Assembly (NCBI RefSeq): GCF_014633365.1
Contig: NC_068352.1
Span: 24,523,310-24,587,309 of the forward strand
DNA from: Diospyros lotus
Taxonomy: Eukaryota; Streptophyta; Magnoliopsida; Ericales; Ebenaceae
DNA length: 64,000 nucleotides
Direction of reading: 5' to 3'
The translations under genes were made by a program, and so were the position numbers. Below, in pieces: positions 56,880-64,000 of the stretch; the stretch's first letter is position 1; every line of letters starts with the position of its first letter. Under the pieces are notes generated by a model, which saw nothing but the letters and a program-made list of their open reading frames with translations, had not been told where the DNA came from and did not search any database.

Positions 56880-59084
56880 TGTAAGCACGCCCGCCCGAAT
56901 ATCCCAACCACCCGGTCTATCCGAACGAAAGCACCTACATAAGGGAAGAGAAATAACACAAGACAAAAATACCCTGACATGCATAAATAAGAAATTTAAC
57001 AGCGGAAGCAATACGGTAAACATGCATGCCCACAAGTACCCCGCTGTAACAGCGGTCATGGAGTATATAAAAATACATACAGATCCTGTGCTAAAATAGG
57101 AGATACAAGGGACAACCTGGCACAGTCAAAAATAAAAGACAGAAACTCTAACAAAACATCAGAGATGATGGGGGCAGCTAACTGTACACCCTACCAACAC
57201 GGTTGGCTTCTAACTAGCGCAATCCTCGCCCTCGGCCTTCCTTTACCCTTACCTAGAATGACGGAAAGCAAGGTGAGTCGCAAGACTCAGCAAGTTTATA
57301 TGAAAAGGAAGGCTATAACACGAATCGAAGAAGAGATCACCCCAAATACAAACCCACATGTACACACAAGCCATGTGACTCAACCAAACAATAATGTCGT
57401 GTAATAAAAACACATACCGGTCCTTGGGGCCCACATAAGACACCTGGCACCCAAGTCCCATATCAGCCTCCTGCTGCCCTGAAAGGCAACATATATCTCC
57501 ATAAGCCTGTGCGCACTGTCCCGGGTCGGTACTCCCGTCACCCGTATTCTTGCCGGTACTCCCGACAGCCGAGCCAAAGGCTCCCTCGGAACGGTACTCC
57601 CGTCCGAGAACTAAATACTGCCAGTATCCATGCAATGCACATAAAATGCAATGGAGTAATGAGCATCAACGTGATATAAAGCGCCCATACATCCAAGCAT
57701 CAGGCCATGCTCCACTCACATAGTAAATCACACGCGATGCATATGCCCGTGCTGGATGCAATCTAACCAAACTAGAATGTCCGTGACCAAGTATAACCAA
57801 ATCATGATAATCCCAACATGCAACCCATACCCATGTGCACACCAAACCATGCACAAGAATAAAATATAATCAGGCATGCTATAATTACATAACGGCAGAG
57901 CTAGTCAGCAGTGCCTAGCACCGGTCAGCAGTCAGTGACTAGGAGGGACCATCTGACGGCCTAAGACAGACCGTACGACAATCACACCTACACTGAACAG
58001 CCAATCCCTGCCCCCACTGCACAATTGCTCTAGTCAATAAATAACCAAAAATCTAATAATAATACCCAACAGCTAAGAACCTAGCCCCGGGTGAGTACGG
58101 CATCATTCCCATAGACTTGGGGGTGGTACAAACCCCCGTAGGTAATCAATGAATAAAATCCTCGAGACCCGGTTAATAAATTAAATTTTTAAAACACACC
58201 GTTTAAAAATCTCATAATTTATTAACAGCCGAATCAAACGAAGGGAGGTCAAATAAATTGATAACGGAAGAATCGATGAGGTTGGTGAAAAGAACTTGCC
58301 TTTACGAGGATATCCTTAGGCTCGTTTCAACTCAACACGACAAAATTTATACAAACTGCAATATCCAATTATTTGCCAAAATTAATAAAATTGGGCTCTA
58401 AAAGAAATTCTGACTGTATAGAATATTAATTACTAGCTGCTCTACATACCTGGCAATTTAAATCTTGAATTAAACTTGAATTAATCTGAATTTTGGACCC
58501 CAAAATATCCCAAATTTCTCTCGAATGCGCACTGCTGCTTTCTAAAATTACTTGCTGTTCAAATGCACCAAATCACACCCGAAATCGGGCTTAATTTAAG
58601 CAAAAAATGAAAGGATGAGAGGGAGCCACGTGGCAGTGCTGGGGCGACCGCTGAGGAGGCCATCGCCTCAGTCGAAACGACGTCGTTTCGACGTCCAATG
58701 GCTGAAATAAATCAGCCAAAATTCCAGCCTCGCGCGGGCGCACCCGCGGGCTCGAACCCGCGACCGGCCCCTCGCTCCGCTCGCACCCGCACGCTTCTTC
58801 GATATATATATAACTTAAGTTATATTTAAAGTGATTTTTGGGCTTTTCTGTAATTCACGCCAGCTACCTGCAATTTCCAGAAATCACACTTTCACCCCCT
58901 ATATTATTTTAATTTTTTTCTTATTCCAGAAATTCCTAAAATAACAAAATTAATTATCCTAATTTCTTATTTCCATAAAATCATATAATTAAATTTTTAT
59001 TTAATCCCAACAACTTATTTTAATATTTATTTTAAATTAAATTATCCCAAAATTAAATTAAATTGGCATTTATGGGGCGTTACA
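56880..59084 (-). mobile_element. Solo LTR-F
   Basis: On the minus strand it starts TGTAACGCCCC and ends GGGCGTGCTTACA; a perfect TGATT duplication flanks it (56875-56879 and 59085-59089). It is inserted in the 3' part of the hAT element. Closely related to LTR-G (about 93 percent over compared parts, by eye). Hairpin 57274-57289. A GGCTCGAACCCGCGACC phrase near 58750 looks like a tRNA T-arm, but no tRNA is present. Confidence 0.95.
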
Positions 59085-59400
59085 TGATTTTTCATCTAAG
59101 AAGTTTGAAGTTAATTTGCAACTTTATGTAAAAAGAAGGTAAATTTATTAGAATTTGTCTTTGTTGATTGTGGAGTTATCAAAAATTTTTATGAATACTA
59201 TTTGTAAAAGTTTATTTTTATTTGTTAGTATGGATCAAACTAAAAAAATTATGATTAAAATCGAAACTGAATGATTTGGTTATGATTTTTAATTTTTAAA
59301 ATCAAATGGGTAATGATTTAGTTTTAATTTTAGTAGTTTAAATTTAGTTTAATTATGATTTTAATAAAAATCAAAATTAAATCAAACTATTACTAATCCT

Positions 59401-59643
59401 ATATATATGTATGTTACATGGATGCATTACATGTACAGAAAAATTCATGAAATAGAACAATCTATTGCCTTTTTTGAGAATCTTTCTTCTCTTTGGACTT
59501 TAATTCCTTCCACTCTTTAGTGATAAAGGTTTTGATAAACCTATTTGGTGGATCAAAATAAGAGGTGGAAGTGATTAATTTGGGCAAGAATGATTCTTTT
59601 AGCTCTTTTTATTTGTCATTGTTCAACAATAAATGATTGTCAC
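59401..59643. other. Spacer between the hAT element and LTR-G
   Basis: AT-rich DNA between the hAT right end and LTR-G; the few open codons match nothing I recognise. Confidence 0.4.
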
Positions 59644-61921
59644 TGTAAGCACCCTCGCCCGGATATCCCAATCACCCGGTCTATCCGAACGAAAGTACCT
59701 ACATAAGAGAAAAGAAATAAACACAAGACGAAATACCCTGACATGCATAAATAAGAAATTTAACAGCGGAAGCAAAACGGTAAATATGCATGCCCACAAG
59801 TACCCCGCTGAAACAGCGGTCATGGAGTATATAAAGATAAATACTGACCCTGTGCCAACAATAGGAGATACAAGTGACAACTTGGCACAGTCAAAAGTAA
59901 AAGACAGCAACTCTATCAAGACATCAGAGATGACGGGGGCAGCTAACTGTACACCTTATCAACACGGCTGGCTGTTAGGTGAAGCGATCCTCGCCCTCGG
60001 CCTTCACTTTACCCTTATCTGGAATGATGGAAAGCAAGGTGAGTCATAAGACTCAGCAAGTTTATATGGAAAAGAAGGCTATAACAAGAATCGAAGAAGA
60101 GATCACCTCGAAATACAAACCCACATGTACACATAAGCCATGTGACGCAACCAAACAATAGTGCCGTGTAATAAAAACACATACCGGTTCTTGGGGCCCA
60201 CATAAGACACCTGGCACCCAAGTCTCATACCAACCTGTCGCTACCCTGGAAGACAACATATATCTCCATAAGTCTGTGCGCACTGTCCCGGGTCGGTACT
60301 TCCTTCACCCGTATTCCTGCCGGTACTCCTGACAGCCGAGCCAAAGGCTCCCTCGGAATGGTACTCCCGTCCGAGAACTAAATACTACCAGTATCCATGC
60401 AATGCACATAAAATGCAATGGCGTAGTGAGCATCAACGTGATACAAGGCGCCCATACATTCAGGCATCAGGTCATGCTCCGCCCACATAGTAAATCACAC
60501 GCGATGCATATGCCCGTGCTGGATGCAACCTAGCCAACTAGAATGTCCATGACCAATCATAGCCAAATCATGATAATCCCAACATGCAGCCCGCACCCAT
60601 GTGCACACCAAACCATGTACAAGAATAAAATATAGACAGGCATGCTATAATCACATAACGGCAGAGCTAGTCGGCAGTGCCTGGCACCGGTAAGTGGTCA
60701 GTGACTAGGAGGGACCATCTGACGGCCTAAGACAGACCGTACGATAGTCACACCTACACCAAACAGCCAATCCCTGCCCCCACTGCACAACTGCTCTAGC
60801 CAATAAATAACCAAAAATCCAATAATAATACCCAATAGCTAAGAACCTAGCACTGGGTGAGTACGACATCATTCCCATATATTTAGGGGTGATACAAACC
60901 CCCGTAGGAAATCAATGAATAAAACTCTCGAGGCCCGGTTAATAAATTAAATTTTTAAAACACACCGTTTAAAAATTCAATAATTTATTAACAACCGAAT
61001 CAAACGAAGGGAGGTCAAATAATTTGATAACGAAAGAATCGACAAGGTGGGTGCAAAGAACTTGCCTTTACAGAGATATCCTTAGGCTCGTTTCAACCAA
61101 ACACGACAAAAATTATACCAACTGCAATATCCCAATTATTTGCCAAAATTAATAAAATTGGGCCCTAAAAGAAATTCTGACCGTACAGAATATCAATTAT
61201 TAGCTGCTCTACATACCTGGTAATTTAAATCACTGATTAAACCTGATTTAATCTTGATTTTTCTCCAAAATCTTCCAATTTTTCGCTCGCGCGCTCGCTG
61301 GAATTTTTCTACAATTGTTTGCTGATCACTAAGCGAAGAATCAGGCAGAAAACGGCCTTAAATTGGCCAAAAAATGAAAGGAGGAGGAGGCGCCACGTGG
61401 CAGCCGCAGGAGGCCACCACCTCATTAACAAAACGGCATCGTTTTGACGCCTAGGCTGATTAAAAATCAGCCAAATTCTCTCTGTAATCAACCAAATTCT
61501 CCTTGCCGTGCGCGCACACCCGCGGGCTCGAACCCACGATCGCCCATCCGCCCGTCCCACCCGCAAACCACCCGCGCCACACGCCTTATTTAACCTGTAT
61601 ATAACTTATGTTATATTTAATGTGATTTTTGGCCCTTTCCGTGAATCACGCCAGCACCCCCAAACTTTTATAAATTACACTCTCACCCCTATAATAATTA
61701 CACTAACACCCAAAACTTCTAAAAATCACAGAATTTAATTTATTTTAATTTTTTTTAAAATCCCAGAAATTCCTAAAATAACAAAATTAATTATCCTAAT
61801 TTCTTATTTCCATAAAATCATATAATTAAATTTTTATTTAATCCCAACAACTTATTTTAATATTTCTTTTAAATCCAATTACCCCAAAATTAAATTAATT
61901 TGACATTTATGGGGCGTTACA
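59644..61921 (-). mobile_element. Solo LTR-G
   Basis: On the minus strand it starts TGTAACGCCCC and ends GAGGGTGCTTACA; a perfect GTCAC duplication flanks it (59639-59643 and 61922-61926). Same family and orientation as LTR-F, 560 bp away. Its splice-like junction is damaged (CAG|ATAAG), while the hairpin at 60040-60055 is intact. Open frames inside are not genes. Confidence 0.95.
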
Positions 61922-61926
61922 GTCAC

Positions 61927-62426
61927 TATTATTACTGGTAAATGCCATGTCTTGGGTCTTTTCATTTTTCATCTTTCTTTCAATTATATTTTTTAATTAC
62001 AATTTATATTTTTATTTTTATACTTTTAAGTTTATTATTTTTAATTATTCGAACTTTTCATTTATTCAATTACATCTCTTCACTTACATTTTTAAGTCAT
62101 TTAATTTCTATATTTTAATTTTTTTTATGTCAACTCAAATTTTTCATTATTTCGATTATACTATTTACTTATAATTTTGAGTCAATTTAATTCTTATATT
62201 TTGATGTGTAAAAAAAAAAAGTGTAAGATAAGTCAGCAATTTGTTTCTATCTCTCTTTGTCTCCCTCTACTTCTTTCAGCTTACTCTCTCTTCTCCATCT
62301 AATCTCTGGAGTATTAAAGTAGTAGCTCTGCTAACTGGAAGTTAGATTTGGCGACCATTGACAACAATGGAAAATAATCAAACATATTGACTTGTTACTT
62401 CCCACTATAGGGTAACTGCAATTGAA
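61927..62426. other. AT-rich non-coding DNA
   Basis: T-rich DNA with low-complexity Phe/Tyr open frames, and a CT-rich leader-like piece at 62230-62310 just before the GRF fragment. Nothing else recognised. Confidence 0.45.
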
Positions 62427-62690
62427 GGTGTTATATAATAAGACGAACCCTAGGAAAAGGTTTTACGGTTGTAAAAAATGGGGTAATTTCAGCTTGTATT
62501 GTTATTCTCGTATTCTATCAAGTTTTTCTTATTAATAAATTGTAATCTTATAAAAAAAATGTCGAAGAATGATGCTTGCAATTTTTTTTTTCAATGGGTT
62601 AATACTTTTTTGCCTGATCATATCCAAAGGATCATAATATCTCTCATGAAAAAAGTAAGAGAGTATGAAAAAGAAAAAAAAAATAATTAT
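62427..62690 (+). pseudogene. GRF-type zinc-finger fragment
   Basis: A first piece reads VLYNKTNPRKRFYGCKKWG (62427-62483), followed by a GTAAT donor-like site. A second piece reads DACNFFFQWVNTFLPDHIQR then IIISLMKKVREYEKEKK (about 62572-62685). Joined across an intron of about 90 bp this gives the usual GRF order: R-x-FYGC-x-KW, C-x-FFxW, then a basic helical tail. The N-terminal Cys pair is unclear, and stops lie upstream. GRF fingers bind single-stranded nucleic acids and are common in plant transposon-linked small proteins. Probably a remnant. Confidence 0.5.
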
Positions 62691-63419
62691 TGGCAATGTT
62701 TCTAACTTGACAAATCAACCAAAGTTGTTGTCCAAAGTATTGAATCATCTTATTTTACCTTTTTTTTATATACCAAATTATAAAGTTAAATTGATTCAAA
62801 AATGCAGATATAAGGATATAATTGAAATAATGAAAAATTCAAGTTGTTATACAAGAAAAAATGTCAAAATACATGAGGGTTAAATTGATTAAAAAATACA
62901 AGTATAATGACATAATCAAAATAAAAAAAAAAAAAGTTAAGATGATCACAAGAAAAAAAATATATAAAAATACGTAAGGAAAAATATGGCCATATTTTTC
63001 AACTACGAAGGAGAAATGTCATTTGAGGAATAAATAACTATTGAATCAGACCATTTATTTTGATAGTTGATTTTTATACGTTAACCAAACTAGGGTATCA
63101 ACTAGTAACTAATTTTTCAGTCACATCGAATGGTTCCATCTAATTTCAACTAGAAACTAGGGTATCAACTAGTTGATTTTTTTTCCTAATAACTAAGCAT
63201 TAAGAACATTTATGCATAATAAATTATTTTATATTTATGTGTGGAGATATCAGGGATATATGTATTGCTTTTTGTTATATTAAATTTGAATTTAATAATC
63301 ATCATTAAATCATACGAGAATAATAATTGTCTTTATTCAAGAGGTTACATGCTTTGATATGACATATCAATTTCAATAATTAATTACATAAATTTTACTA
63401 AAACATCTTGTAATTTGGT
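62691..63419. other. AT-rich DNA with a short direct repeat
   Basis: AACTAGGGTATCAACTAGT occurs near 63087 and, except for the first and last bases, again near 63158. No gene recognised. Confidence 0.4.
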
Positions 63420-64000
63420 ATTGTCAACGTTTGGAATTGGTCGACGAAAATTCATTGGCCCGCACTGGTGTGGTAGATCCGAGAGAGGAGTAGTGAGGTA
63501 TCCAGCTTGCTTTGCTGAGTCGTCGGCCCGTCCCTGCAAGGTATATCGAAACACAAGTTAGTGAGCAAGTAAGCAAGTATATCAGGTGTTCGTAAGTTGG
63601 CAGAAAAGAGTACATACCCCCGGCCCTCAAGAGGGCTGATCGATATATATTTGAGCAGAAGCCTCTTTGCATGCTTCGTACTTGTACAGGCGATGGGACG
63701 GAATAGCATGGGGCTGGGGCGCCTCTGCCGCGGCGAGGTGTCGATGAGACATTCATTAATGAGGATGGGATCTGAGATGGATATCTGAAAATCCAGGTGC
63801 AACTGTAATGATATTGTTGCTAGAAGACCAGGATGGGACTGGCATGGGTCGGCCAAATGGACCGAGAGAATGGCCCAAATGGTCCAACCAGGGCAGCCCT
63901 TGGCCTGCCGCTATATCGTGACATATGTTCTTTCAAAAATGTGAGTTGACGGGTTGAGTTGACGAGCTAAAGAGATCGCTAGGAACTTGCTCCGAACATA
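63420..64000. other. GC-rich uncharacterised edge region
   Basis: Composition changes sharply at about 63420 to near-balanced DNA that runs to the window end. No domain is readable in either strand; a minus-strand open frame of 134 codons (63452-63856) is unconvincing. The style suggests retrotransposon LTR or leader DNA continuing beyond the window. Confidence 0.3.

Larger units (their letters stand above)
53551..59400 (+). mobile_element. hAT DNA transposon, decayed
   Basis: The left end AGGGATGGTAATTG and the inverse of the right end (AGGATTAGTAATAG) form imperfect short inverted repeats of hAT style. Both sub-ends carry AACCAAA / AATCAAA-type words. The 8-bp flanks are CTCTATAT and ATATATAT, only partly matching. 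The transposase gene lies inside at 54531-56655, and solo LTR-F is inserted in the 3' part. The limits rest on short motifs, so they are less sure than the transposase. Confidence 0.65.

Noticed and set aside
58741..58800. tRNA gene suggested by GGCTCGAACCCGCGACC
   Set aside because: Only a T-arm-like phrase is present; no acceptor stem, D-arm or anticodon arm could be paired. The matching phrase in LTR-G (about 61525) has changed, and the B-box-like words at 31615-31670 are the same kind of case.
56880..61921. LTR-F and LTR-G as the two LTRs of one short element
   Set aside because: Each has its own perfect 5-bp duplication (TGATT and GTCAC), and the 560 bp between them has no primer site or polypurine tract at the junctions and includes the hAT right end.

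Overview
The window is plant nuclear DNA, probably from a dicot, made almost entirely of nested transposable elements. It holds no intact host gene. Evidence for a plant: Ty3/gypsy chromovirus, Athila-type and Ty1/copia elements with initiator-Met-tRNA primer sites; CACTA, Mutator-like and hAT DNA transposons; a terminal-repeat-in-miniature (TRIM) family; and broken copies of two host genes, a LOB-domain (LBD) transcription factor and the GINS replication subunit PSF3. Many stops and lost residues look like C-to-T or G-to-A changes at CG, CHG or CHH sites, as expected in methylated heterochromatin. All similarities were judged by eye; no alignment or search was run.

Layout, left to right. 1-2005: a CT-rich minisatellite, an AT-rich stretch, a GC-balanced island and one end of a CACTA element. 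2006-9381: a decayed Athila-type element on the minus strand (gag, protease, RT), cut by two solo LTRs (2338-4829 and 5313-7967), each with a perfect 5-bp target duplication. 9382-13340: a CACTA-like terminus followed by an intron-bearing PSF3 pseudogene. 13340-16500: copy A of a dispersed repeat, containing a Pack-MULE (13564-14618, 9-bp TSD) and a 484-bp TIR element (15868-16351, 8-bp TSD); the related copy B at 41330-42965 lacks both.

17051-38737: a minus-strand Ty1/copia element with both LTRs, PBS and PPT, but with most of RT and RNase H missing. An LBD pseudogene in the same sense lies in that gap. Inside this region sits a large solo LTR, here called B1 (19810-35102), which itself contains a complete but dead Tekay-like chromovirus (20450-30270), a TRIM (32284-32946) and another solo LTR, LTR-C (32999-35090).

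38738-52865: mostly AT-rich non-coding DNA, plus copy B, a possible TIR element and LTR-E split by solo LTR-D (45264-48267). 52871-64000: a second TRIM, a decayed hAT element (53551-59400) carrying solo LTR-F (56880-59084), solo LTR-G (59644-61921), a GRF zinc-finger remnant and an uncharacterised GC-rich end.

The observations I would look at first are: the LBD pseudogene inside the copia element (possible gene transduction); a short hairpin with one compensatory base change lying just upstream of a CAG|GT splice-like junction, repeated in the long LTRs; an extra acidic ORF between the primer site and gag of the chromovirus; and the PSF3 remnant beside a CACTA end.
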